Below, piece by piece: positions 55,517 through 63,472 of a stretch of DNA of 64,000 nucleotides. The notes beneath the pieces are model-generated. The model was not told the DNA's origin. It saw only the letters and a list, made by a program, of their open reading frames with translations, and did no database searches. Position 1 is the first letter of the stretch. Each line of letters starts with the position of its first letter. Position numbers and translations under genes: made by a program. Source of the DNA: Desulfobulbaceae bacterium (lineage in GTDB: Bacteria; Desulfobacterota; Desulfobulbia; Desulfobulbales; SURF-16); NCBI GenBank assembly GCA_020444175.1, contig JAHLLM010000007.1:62001-126000 (forward strand). The letters run 5' to 3'.

Positions 55517-55562
55517 GGGGTGAAACCCCACTTAACCACCGATGACAGGCATATCACTTCCA

Positions 55563-56180
55563 TCAACTTTCTTCCTTTTCAATTATCTGGATCTTCTCAT
55601 CAAGCCGTTTGACAAGTCCTGCATATTTTTCCTTTTTCAAAATACTCCGAAACTGGCTGCGATAGTTTCGAACTAGACTGACTCCTTCAATAACCACGTC
55701 ATACACCCGCCATTCATCTCCGGAGATAATGAGTTTATACTGTATGGGAATCTCCAAATCATTATGCCTTATTGACGTATCAACAGCAGCTTTATTCTTG
55801 ACAATTGATTCATTTGAAAAAACAACCTCCTCGTTCGAGTAGGCTTCTATTTTATTTATATATGTATTTTCGAGAAGTTGAGAAAAAACATGGATGAAAT
55901 ACTTTTTTTCCTGCTCGTTTCTTCTTCTCCATTCCTTAGCAAGTGTACGTCGAGCCATCTCCTCAAAATCAAAACGATGCCGGACAACTGCCAGGATAAG
56001 CATCCTTCTTTCCTTTCTGTTTTCCGGCAGCTTCAACCTTTCATGATTCAGAATGACCATAATTTCCTCTACAGTACAGCGCATAGAGGCCTCCGGGCCA
56101 TATGCCGGAGGTTGTCCGAAACACAAGGAAGGGACAAAGAGGGACAGAAATGATAAAAAAAGAACTCTTTTCATGGTCAC
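55563..56180 (-). CDS. MlaC-type phospholipid-binding protein (paralogue 2)
   Basis: 205-aa periplasmic Ttg2D/MlaC-family protein. A signal peptide (VLFLSFLSLFVPSLCFGQPP) precedes a domain with FDFEEMARRTLAKEWRRRNEQ, then ENTYINKIEAYSNEEVVF and VYDVVIEGVSLVRNYRSQF. It ferries phospholipid between MlaA at the outer membrane and the MlaFED complex. It is clearly homologous to the gene at 57039-57671 (same ENTYI.KI..YS.EEVVF and IEGVSLV.NYR.QF blocks), with mlaA between them. The duplication may give proteins of distinct lipid or direction preference. Confidence 0.9.
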   Translation of the reverse strand: MTMKRVLFLSFLSLFVPSLCFGQPPAYGPEASMRCTVEEIMVILNHERLKLPENRKERRMLILAVVRHRFDFEEMARRTLAKEWRRRNEQEKKYFIHVFSQLLENTYINKIEAYSNEEVVFSNESIVKNKAAVDTSIRHNDLEIPIQYKLIISGDEWRVYDVVIEGVSLVRNYRSQFRSILKKEKYAGLVKRLDEKIQIIEKEES

Positions 56181-56200
56181 GCAACTGGTTCGTTAGTCAA

Positions 56201-57016
56201 TCAATAAACACTTTGATTCTTGTTCAGATCTTTCACTTTACTGTCACGGTGCTGAAGATATGCATCACGGAGTGCTATATAGGGATCAAAAGATGCCTCT
56301 TTAAAAGCCTCATAATCACCAATAACAAGGGAAGTATTGTTTATACTGTCAAGAGCGTAGGCTGCCATGCCGATCCCCTCATCATCCTGATACAGATAAT
56401 AAAGTGGCGACAGAAAGGAATCACCGGCAAATCCAACAGTATCCCTCAAGGTAGAAGGACCCAAAAATGGCCAGCAGAAATAAATACCATTGCCCACACC
56501 GTAGACAGCGAGAGTCTGCCCAAAGTCTTCATCTTTTATCTGCAAGTCGAAAACATCTTTGGCAGGGTCACCGAATCCAGCAACACCTGCTGTTGTGTTT
56601 ATAAAAAAACGGGACAGCTCTATTCCGGCATTTTGAAATTTGCCCTGCAAAACATTATTAACTATCCGCACAGGTGCAAGCAGGTTGTGAAATGCATTCC
56701 TGACACATATACGAAAGTCCTTGGGAATTGCCGCGCCATATACCCTGGCAGCTGGTTTCAAAGCCCAGAAGTAAAGTTTGTCATTAAAATGAAAGAAAAA
56801 ACGGTTGACCGGCTCCAGGGGATCACTGACTTCAACACCGAATTCCATTTCATCATCAAAATCAAAGTCGTCTTCCATGAAACCTGGTGATTCTTCCCCA
56901 TATGCAACAGAGGAAGCAATACAGGGCATTCCCATATCGGTTATCTTCACACCGGATGGCTGAAAGGTAAACAATAGAGTAAAGATGATAAGATTCAAAA
57001 AATAAAATGTTCTCAC
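56201..57016 (-). CDS. mlaA: MlaA/VacJ-family outer-membrane lipid-asymmetry protein
   Basis: 271-aa MlaA-type protein that extracts misplaced phospholipid from the outer leaflet. The signature DPLEPVNRFFFHFNDKLYFWALKPAARVY is followed by NVLQGKFQNAGIELSRFFINTTAGVAGFGDPA and GVGNGIYFCWPFLGPSTLRD. The N-terminal hydrophobic segment ends without a convincing lipobox, so it may not be a lipoprotein as in E. coli, though a Cys lies near residue 32. It sits between two mlaC-like genes. Confidence 0.92.
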   Translation of the reverse strand: MRTFYFLNLIIFTLLFTFQPSGVKITDMGMPCIASSVAYGEESPGFMEDDFDFDDEMEFGVEVSDPLEPVNRFFFHFNDKLYFWALKPAARVYGAAIPKDFRICVRNAFHNLLAPVRIVNNVLQGKFQNAGIELSRFFINTTAGVAGFGDPAKDVFDLQIKDEDFGQTLAVYGVGNGIYFCWPFLGPSTLRDTVGFAGDSFLSPLYYLYQDDEGIGMAAYALDSINNTSLVIGDYEAFKEASFDPYIALRDAYLQHRDSKVKDLNKNQSVY

Positions 57017-57038
57017 GACAGCCTCTTTTTTGGGATTC

Positions 57039-57671
57039 CTATTCCTCTCTATCCTTCAACTTGTTCTCGCGTATTTTTTCCTCCATACGCTTAACAAGCT
57101 CTGAATAGGATTCATTCATCAAGATCTGCTTAAACTGTTGCCGGTAATTTTTCACAAGGCTAACACCTTCAATGATAATATCATAAATGAGCCATTCCTC
57201 TTTATTTTTTTTTACCTTATAGGTAATGGGAATTTCCATCTGGTCTTTAAGGATCTGGCTGTAAACCACTGCTTTTTCTCCGTAAACTTTTTGTTTCAGA
57301 AAAACAACCTCTTCATCAGAATAGGATTTGATCTTGTGGATATAGGTATGCTCCAGAACCTGGGAAAAGAGCCCGATGAAATGTTGTCTTTCATCTGCAG
57401 CCAGCTTTTTCCAGTACCTGGCCAGGACACTTCTTGCCAGAGTCGTAGAGTCAAATCGTTGTGTAATGACACTGACAACCTTTTCTTTTTTTTGAGGCCA
57501 TCCGCCATAAAGGCTATCATCTGTTTTAAGAATTCCAAGGATTTCATCCATTGTCACCCGCAACTGGTCTATCGGCTCCGAGGAAGCCCGACATACTGTA
57601 GACGAAACAAGCAAGGCGCACAAGACCCCCACGAATATTCGGAAACAGAAAACCTGTTTTATGTGCTTCAA
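57039..57671 (-). CDS. mlaC: MlaC-type phospholipid-binding protein (paralogue 1)
   Basis: 210-aa periplasmic lipid-binding protein. The signal peptide ends near TVCRASSEP. The core reads FDSTTLARSVLARYWKKLAADE, LEHTYIHKIKSYSDEEVVF and IYDIIIEGVSLVKNYRQQF. It lies directly downstream of mlaD and upstream of mlaA, the standard operon order, so this is the likely canonical MlaC. The charged C-terminal tail ends KLKDREE. Confidence 0.92.
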   Translation of the reverse strand: MKHIKQVFCFRIFVGVLCALLVSSTVCRASSEPIDQLRVTMDEILGILKTDDSLYGGWPQKKEKVVSVITQRFDSTTLARSVLARYWKKLAADERQHFIGLFSQVLEHTYIHKIKSYSDEEVVFLKQKVYGEKAVVYSQILKDQMEIPITYKVKKNKEEWLIYDIIIEGVSLVKNYRQQFKQILMNESYSELVKRMEEKIRENKLKDREE

Positions 57672-57759
57672 ATGGCTAATATCAGCACCTCATACGAAGT
57701 ATTTTTAATAAGATGTATTTTTTTAAAAAAATTTTTCCCAGGCAAATCAGAAACCAGTC

Positions 57760-58206
57760 TTAAATGTCGCCAAAAATATATTTGCTGATTAACTCCTCAA
57801 GATCAACTGCGGACTCTGTTTCGGTGAGGATATCCCCTTCCTTCAGGATAATATCAGATCCCCCCTGACTGATACGTATATACTTGTCGCCAATGATGCC
57901 CTGGGTTTTAATTGAGGCAATGGCATCATCTGTAACTTTAATGTCATTCGACAGATAGAGAGAGACCCTGGCCAGCTCATCATCTGTCAGTTTGATATCC
58001 GACACCCTGCCCACATCAACTCCGGCAATGGAAATGACTGCACCTTTTTTTAATCCGGAAACACTGTCAAAATCTGCATAAAGTGTGTAATTAGTACTCT
58101 TTGAGAAGACAGAAAACTCGCCGAATTGTAATGATATATAGGCAAAAGCCAGAAACCCGGCAATTAAAAATAATCCTACGAAAAATTCAAAATTTGCTTT
58201 TTTCAT
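57760..58206 (-). CDS. mlaD: MCE-domain protein MlaD
   Basis: 148-aa inner-membrane protein. One N-terminal transmembrane helix (FEFFVGLFLIAGFLAFAYISL) is followed by a single MCE domain (TNYTLYADFDSVSGLKKGAVISIAGVDVGRVSDIKL) and a short tail. It forms the hexameric lipid channel of the MlaFED complex. It overlaps mlaF by four bases. Confidence 0.94.
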   Translation of the reverse strand: MKKANFEFFVGLFLIAGFLAFAYISLQFGEFSVFSKSTNYTLYADFDSVSGLKKGAVISIAGVDVGRVSDIKLTDDELARVSLYLSNDIKVTDDAIASIKTQGIIGDKYIRISQGGSDIILKEGDILTETESAVDLEELISKYIFGDI

Positions 58207-58979
58207 ATTTTTTGTTCCATATCCCTGCTTGAATAAATATGCCCCATGGTTTCCACGGCAAAAGAAATCACATCAGGATCATCACTTTCCGGTATTTCTT
58301 CAGGACTGGAAAATGTTGCCATTTTTCCATTGGTGAGCAGGATGACCCGGTCTGCCAGGTTAAAAACCTTGGGAATATCGTGACTGACTATAATTGAAGT
58401 GTATCCGTACTGCTTCTGGGTTTTATAAAACAGACGGTAGATTTCCAGCGTAATATGGGGATCAAGACCGGTGGTTGGCTCATCAAAAAGCATAATCTCC
58501 GGTTGCAACATAAGAGCCCTTGCCAGTCCTACCCTTTTTTTCATTCCACCACTCAATTGGGCAGGGAATTTATCACCATGTCCACCCAGATTAAACTGAG
58601 CAAGCATTTCATGGACACGCTGATCTATGTCTGCTGATTTATAGGCGGTTCTTTCCTTCAAGGGTAAAGCAAGATTTTCATATACTGACATGGAATCAAG
58701 AAGGGCAGCTCCCTGAAAGAGCACTCCGAAATTCTTGCGCACATCATTTAAATGCCGCCTTTTCAGTTTCGTTATATCTTGGCCGGCAATAATAATTTGA
58801 CCTGAATCAGGCTGAAGAAGTCCCAGAATAAGCTTCAAAGTGACACTTTTCCCCTGCCCGCTGCCTCCGGCAATAACGGTTGTTTTGCCAATCTCAAAAG
58901 AGACGTTTACCCCGTCAAGAACCCGTTGGTCCCCAAAGGATTTAACAACATTATGAAACTCAATAACTGCCTTACTCAT
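58203..58979 (-). CDS. mlaF: ABC transporter ATPase MlaF
   Basis: 258 aa from the ATG at 58979 (MSKAVIEFHNVVKSFG), which overlaps the mlaE stop by four bases; the tracked ORF extends falsely into mlaE. It has Walker A (GGSGQGKSVTLKLILGLL), the signature LSGGMKKRVGLARAL and Walker B with DEPTTGLDP, plus the H-loop SHDIPKVF. It energises phospholipid transport with MlaE and MlaD. Confidence 0.95.
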   Translation of the reverse strand: MSKAVIEFHNVVKSFGDQRVLDGVNVSFEIGKTTVIAGGSGQGKSVTLKLILGLLQPDSGQIIIAGQDITKLKRRHLNDVRKNFGVLFQGAALLDSMSVYENLALPLKERTAYKSADIDQRVHEMLAQFNLGGHGDKFPAQLSGGMKKRVGLARALMLQPEIMLFDEPTTGLDPHITLEIYRLFYKTQKQYGYTSIIVSHDIPKVFNLADRVILLTNGKMATFSSPEEIPESDDPDVISFAVETMGHIYSSRDMEQKI

Positions 58980-59764
58980 AACATTATTGCCGTAATCAAA
59001 TAATCCCATATCAATACGGAAATTGAGGAAACAACAACAGCATTGGTAGTGGCACGGCTGACCCCCTCGGCACCAAAACCGGCATTGCGCAGGATGTTTA
59101 CAAAATAGCCCTTCCCTGTACATATCCACACGACAAGCAAAGCAAAAACAAAGGATTTGACAATACCAAGATTGATATCGAGATTCACAACGCTCTGCTC
59201 AATTCCTGAATGAAAGGCACCCGGATTAACGCCCAGAAGAATAACTCCTGCTATGTAACCACCCACTATGCCAATGATATTAAAAAACTGGGTAAGTATC
59301 GGAATAGAAATAATCGTTGCCAGAAACTTGGGTGTGATAAGATAGCGAAAGGGATCCACAGCCATACATTCCAAGGCGTCAAGCTGTTCTGAATTTCTCA
59401 TAATACCAATCTCAGCGCACATTGCCGAACCGGCGCGTCCAATGACCATGAGAGCTGTCAACACAGGCCCGAGTTCTCGGATCAGACTGAGGGCAACAGC
59501 AGAACCAAGCAACCCTTCAGAACCGAATTTACGCAAGGTATAATACCCTTGCAGTCCCAGAACCATGCCGGTAAAAAGGGCTGTAAAAAATATTACCCAG
59601 ACCGAATCAGCGCCAATAATCCTGATCTGACGGACAACTTCCCTGAAACGGAAAGGTCGGGCAAATATCCCTCTCAGGGCGGACAACAGAAAAATCCCCA
59701 TCCGTCCCTGGTCGCGGATCATGTAGAGAAACGAATCCCCTATCCTGGCAATGAAAGAAAACAT
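58976..59764 (-). CDS. mlaE: ABC transporter permease MlaE
   Basis: 262 aa from the ATG at 59764 (MFSFIARIGD); a TTG at 59791 is an alternative, and neither has a good ribosome site. The MlaE family pattern is clear: FFTALFTGMVLGLQGYYTLRKFG, the coupling-helix region MVIGRAGSAMCAEIGIMRNSEQLDALECMAVDP, and five or so membrane helices. First gene of the mla operon. Confidence 0.94.
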   Translation of the reverse strand: MFSFIARIGDSFLYMIRDQGRMGIFLLSALRGIFARPFRFREVVRQIRIIGADSVWVIFFTALFTGMVLGLQGYYTLRKFGSEGLLGSAVALSLIRELGPVLTALMVIGRAGSAMCAEIGIMRNSEQLDALECMAVDPFRYLITPKFLATIISIPILTQFFNIIGIVGGYIAGVILLGVNPGAFHSGIEQSVVNLDINLGIVKSFVFALLVVWICTGKGYFVNILRNAGFGAEGVSRATTNAVVVSSISVLIWDYLITAIML

Positions 59765-59949
59765 TGATAAATTGATGCCCGTATGATTCAACCGATTAAT
59801 ATGAGTTGATAAAATAATGTATTTTTAAATATGCATAAAATTGCTATCTTCTCATAAGATATTTGCCTTGTAAATGTCAAGTTATTCCTCTACCTCAAGG
59901 CACCACAAAAAGGTCTTTAAGATCAAATAATTACTTACATAAAATTACT

Positions 59950-61629
59950 ATGAAATGCGCCCTTGTCGGATTTAATTGCCGATATACACACTCCACCCTC
60001 AGCCTTTTCTACCTCAGGAAGGCCCTGGAAAAAAATTCGCCATTTACCGACATTTCCCTTTACCAGCTCACAATTAATGACCCTTATTTTTCCGCACTCG
60101 TCAAGTTGAGTAAAACTGAAGCTGATATCTTTTTTTTCTCCGTTTATATATGGAACAGTACCCTTGTGTTGCGCCTCATCAACGACCTGGCAAAAGCTTT
60201 ACCATCGTCACGATTCATACTTGGAGGTCCACAAGTTGCAATTTTCACACCATCAGAACTCCCGCCGCACACAACATGCGTCACAGGTGAAGTTGAGGGA
60301 CTGCCGGCAGATTTTTATAATGACCTGAAAAACAGGGCTTTAAAAAAACACTATCAAGCCTTAAAAACAGACTCATTCCCTTCGCCATATCAAGGGGATG
60401 ACTTCAATCAACATCTGCGAAACAGACACATCTATTACGAATCATCCAGAGGATGTCCGTATTCGTGTAGCTACTGCCTTTCCTCAACTGAAACGGGTGT
60501 CCGCTACAAAGACATGAAACAAGTCAAAGAGGAACTTCTGTTTATCCTGAACAACCGCCCCACTACACTGAGGTTCATCGACAGAACCTATAATTCTTCT
60601 CCGGACAGGGCCCTTGAAATCTGGAAATTTCTCAAAAAAAATTCCCTTCACACCACCTTTCATTTTGAAATATCGCCGGATATCTTTTCAGAAGAAATGT
60701 TTGCCTTTCTTGAAACCGTGCCAAACGGTCTTTTCCAGTTTGAAATTGGAATCCAGTCCACAAACAGCCAAACCCTGGCTGCCATAAATAGAAAAACAGA
60801 GCTTGAAAGGACGAAGGAAAACATCAAACGGCTGGTTCAACTCGGCACGATACATCTGCACGTGGATCTCATTCTGGGCTTACCGCATGAAACAATGGCA
60901 TCATTTGAAAAATCATTTACAGATGTTTTCAGCCTGCAGGCCCATTACATTCAAATGGGTTTATTAAAAGTACTCCCGAACACTCCTGTCAGCAAACAGG
61001 TGGATGATTTCTCTTTAGCGCATTGCGCTCTCCCTCCCTACGAAATTCTTTCAACAAAATGGATGAACCACAAAGAGCTGAGCACACTGTACCTGTTCGG
61101 GGAATGCGTTGAAGCTTTTTACAATAATCGTTTTTTTAAATCCTTTTTCAAGTATATACAAAACAGCGGCCGGAACGGATTTCATTTTTTTATGGAACTT
61201 GTCACGTTCTGCAACCGGGAAAACTTCTTTGAACGTGCTAAAAATCAACGTTTTATGAGCCAACTTCTTTACAGCTTCAGCAAACAGCTTGTGCCCCACA
61301 GCAGTATCCTGCAAGAACTCCTTGTATTTGATTGGCTGCATAGCGGGAATCGTTTCCTGCCCAACCATCTCAGCAGCCTGCAAACAGCCCCAAAAGATGA
61401 GAGAAACCGCCTCTGGCACTCACTTCCCCAGGATTTGCCGCCTTTTTACAGCTCAAAAACACGAAACCACTTCTTCAAACAATCGTTTTTCCTGTCTTTT
61501 TCAAGGGAAGTCTTGGCAGAACTTGAATTTGATCCAGGGGAAAAAAACAGAGGAACACTCTGTTTTCTGATAGATAAAGAAAGCTCTGTAATGGACTATT
61601 GTAAAGTCTTACTGGTACCGGAAAATTAA
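59950..61629 (+). CDS. B12-binding-domain radical SAM protein (DUF4080 type)
   Basis: 559 aa from the ATG at 59950 (MKCALVGFNCRYTHSTLS); the tracked start 87 bases upstream adds a nonconserved tail. Residues 1-140 form a cobalamin-binding-like domain ending FILGGPQVAIF. The radical SAM core follows with the cluster motif RGCPYSCSYCLSS (about residue 170) and the SAM-binding FEIGIQSTNSQTL. A C-terminal DUF4080-type region closes it. The substrate is unknown; members of this group may act in methylation or tRNA/cell-envelope chemistry. It is divergent from mlaE and convergent with the MamK-like genes. Confidence 0.85.
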   Translation: MKCALVGFNCRYTHSTLSLFYLRKALEKNSPFTDISLYQLTINDPYFSALVKLSKTEADIFFFSVYIWNSTLVLRLINDLAKALPSSRFILGGPQVAIFTPSELPPHTTCVTGEVEGLPADFYNDLKNRALKKHYQALKTDSFPSPYQGDDFNQHLRNRHIYYESSRGCPYSCSYCLSSTETGVRYKDMKQVKEELLFILNNRPTTLRFIDRTYNSSPDRALEIWKFLKKNSLHTTFHFEISPDIFSEEMFAFLETVPNGLFQFEIGIQSTNSQTLAAINRKTELERTKENIKRLVQLGTIHLHVDLILGLPHETMASFEKSFTDVFSLQAHYIQMGLLKVLPNTPVSKQVDDFSLAHCALPPYEILSTKWMNHKELSTLYLFGECVEAFYNNRFFKSFFKYIQNSGRNGFHFFMELVTFCNRENFFERAKNQRFMSQLLYSFSKQLVPHSSILQELLVFDWLHSGNRFLPNHLSSLQTAPKDERNRLWHSLPQDLPPFYSSKTRNHFFKQSFFLSFSREVLAELEFDPGEKNRGTLCFLIDKESSVMDYCKVLLVPEN

Positions 61630-61700
61630 TTTTTATTCCAAATAGATACGAGATTATCGCGCCATTTCTCAACACCCTGACGGTTCATAAAAAATGAAGC

Positions 61701-61740
61701 AAAAAAAAAGTTTACCCTTCATCAAAAAAAGGTAAACTTT
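61701..61740 (-). terminator. Rho-independent terminator of the MamK-like operon
   Basis: On the minus strand AGTTTACC...GGTAAACT is followed by nine T residues, about 30 bases past the MamK-like stop. The T-run on the other side (TTT) is short, so it mainly serves the minus strand. Confidence 0.85.
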
Positions 61741-61768
61741 CTGCAAAACGAGAGATTCGCTTTAAAAA

Positions 61769-62839
61769 TCAGTCTGCGCCGAACATCACTCCAATCTCTG
61801 GCCATTTATCCGTGGGAATTTCCGTGGCAAGCTTTAAAGCGCCGGCACTGCCGATATAATCGGGATCATCAACACAAGTTACAACAACTTCTCCATAATC
61901 ACTCATCTGGTTGACAATCATTTGACTCAGGCCTTTAATGCGCGAACCTCCACCGGCGAGAATAATATTTTTCAGTGCTTCTTCCTGATCTTCAGGATCA
62001 AACTTCATCACAAGCGTATCAAGTTGTTCAACGATATCAGGAACAATGCTTTCGCAGACAGCCCGAACATCTTCAGTCACATCAAACTCTACCGGCTTCC
62101 CATCCATTCGAAGTTTCGCAATAACAGGTTTATCAGGTTGGCCGACAAAAGCATGCTTCTCCTTAATTGAACATGCGACAGATTCGGTAATCTGTACACC
62201 GGGATAGCGCCTGGCGATGGCTGACTCGAGACGTTCGTCTATAAAATCTCCCCCTTTGAGAAAGGTAACCTGGTCGTCAGCTGCCGGGACTGTACCTTTC
62301 ATGCCACAGATATCAACTGTTCCCGCACCGATATCAATAACAATACAATTACTGAGTTTACCTAACTTGTAAGCAACCATAAAGGGTTCGGAAACCACCA
62401 GAGCAACATTCATCACCTCTTTGGCAATATCCAGCAAAAGCTCTTTATTCATTATTGAGGCACGGGCAGGAACGCCTATAATCCCACATACCGAAGAAGC
62501 CTCGGCACCCTGCTTTGCAAGGGAGACAACATGCTTGATGAGTTCAAATGCAGCGTCATAGTCCCGCTCGCTCGCCTCACGGATTACCCCGTCAGCGAGT
62601 GGATAGCAAAGATCGAGGAAATTACGCTTACTCACGGCATCCTGACCAATAATCGGCCCTTCACCAACCATACGCTCACTGATAACATCCTTGGGATAGC
62701 CCACGACCGAACGGGTCATGATCTGGGCTCCTCGATTTGACATGACGGCTGTACGGCAGGTACCAAGATCAATACCAACTAAAAGCTGGTTTTGTTGGAC
62801 AAGAGTAGTTTCCGGGAGTTTCTGCTGCTGGATTTCCAT
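61769..62839 (-). CDS. MamK-family actin-like filament protein
   Basis: 356 aa from the ATG at 62839 (MEIQQQKLPE), with AGAGGA just upstream; the tracked GTG adds a spurious nonamer. It has the actin ATPase order: phosphate-1 GIDLGTCRTAVMSNRG, connect-1/phosphate-2 VIDIGAGTVDICGMKGTV, adenosine motif LAGGGSRIKG. Specific blocks (SVVGYPKDVI, LDLCYPLADGV, VIGVPARAS, VVSEPFMVAY) match magnetosome MamK far better than MreB, ParM or FtsA. MamK filaments align magnetosome chains. It is last in a minus-strand group with a coiled-coil protein and a second MamK-like gene. No other magnetosome gene is in view, so a non-magnetosome scaffold role is possible. Confidence 0.9.
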   Translation of the reverse strand: MEIQQQKLPETTLVQQNQLLVGIDLGTCRTAVMSNRGAQIMTRSVVGYPKDVISERMVGEGPIIGQDAVSKRNFLDLCYPLADGVIREASERDYDAAFELIKHVVSLAKQGAEASSVCGIIGVPARASIMNKELLLDIAKEVMNVALVVSEPFMVAYKLGKLSNCIVIDIGAGTVDICGMKGTVPAADDQVTFLKGGDFIDERLESAIARRYPGVQITESVACSIKEKHAFVGQPDKPVIAKLRMDGKPVEFDVTEDVRAVCESIVPDIVEQLDTLVMKFDPEDQEEALKNIILAGGGSRIKGLSQMIVNQMSDYGEVVVTCVDDPDYIGSAGALKLATEIPTDKWPEIGVMFGAD

Positions 62840-62965
62840 TCGTTTTCCTCTGACATTCTCTCTCACACTTTTTCAGTAGCACCACTTGCATGGTGACGAC
62901 TGGAAGCGTTCTTGTTTACATTTTCGAACTGCTTTAAATGACCACTGCGCGGGTCATTACTGTTT

Positions 62966-63460
62966 TCATTTCTTTTCTTTGGGAGAATTACCCTGCTGCC
63001 GCATCATGTCTCTGACAACACCGGCTGGCAGGTAATGACTTCCCTGGACGAAAATCAGACACTCTTTGAAAGACTGACGTTCATCATTTAATTCTTTTTC
63101 AATAGCATCCAGAGATTCCTTTAAATCTGCATTTTCCTGCCGCAGTTCTCTTATATTTTTATCTTTTGTTTCAACGTCACTTTTCAAACCAGGAATAACC
63201 GTTACCTTTTCATCTGCTTCCTTTCGATATTTCTTTTCAGTCTGCAGCTCATCCCAGTAACGTTTTGACTCGTCCCGGGCACTGTCCATTTTGGTTCTCA
63301 GGTCACGAAGTTGATTGTTTAAAGACTCAACCTGCGCCTCATAACCGTTCTTTGCGTGTTCTGTTTCCTGTTTATCGCGGCTGCGAAGGAAATAAGCAGC
63401 AGTGCCGCTTCCCAAAGCAACCCCCAGAACAAGAAAAAGAAACCAGATGAAAAAATCCAT
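62966..63460 (-). CDS. Membrane-anchored coiled-coil protein between two MamK-like genes
   Basis: 164 aa. An N-terminal transmembrane helix (DFFIWFLFLVLGVALGSGTAAYFL) is followed by a continuous coiled coil from about 30 to 135 (VESLNNQLRDLRTKMDSARD, then IRELRQENADLKESLDAIEKE). A short distinct C-terminal segment (FVQGSHYLPAGVVRDMMRQQ) ends in a charged tail. The layout recalls YhcB/DUF1043-type envelope proteins but without clear homology. Because it is encoded between two actin genes it may tether the filament to the inner membrane. This role is inferred from position. Confidence 0.75.
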   Translation of the reverse strand: MDFFIWFLFLVLGVALGSGTAAYFLRSRDKQETEHAKNGYEAQVESLNNQLRDLRTKMDSARDESKRYWDELQTEKKYRKEADEKVTVIPGLKSDVETKDKNIRELRQENADLKESLDAIEKELNDERQSFKECLIFVQGSHYLPAGVVRDMMRQQGNSPKEKK

Positions 63461-63472
63461 ATAACCTCTACA

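Noticed and set aside
55336-55566. 76-aa minus-strand ORF
   Set aside because: It lies across the MITE-like element and its terminal repeats; coding is unlikely.
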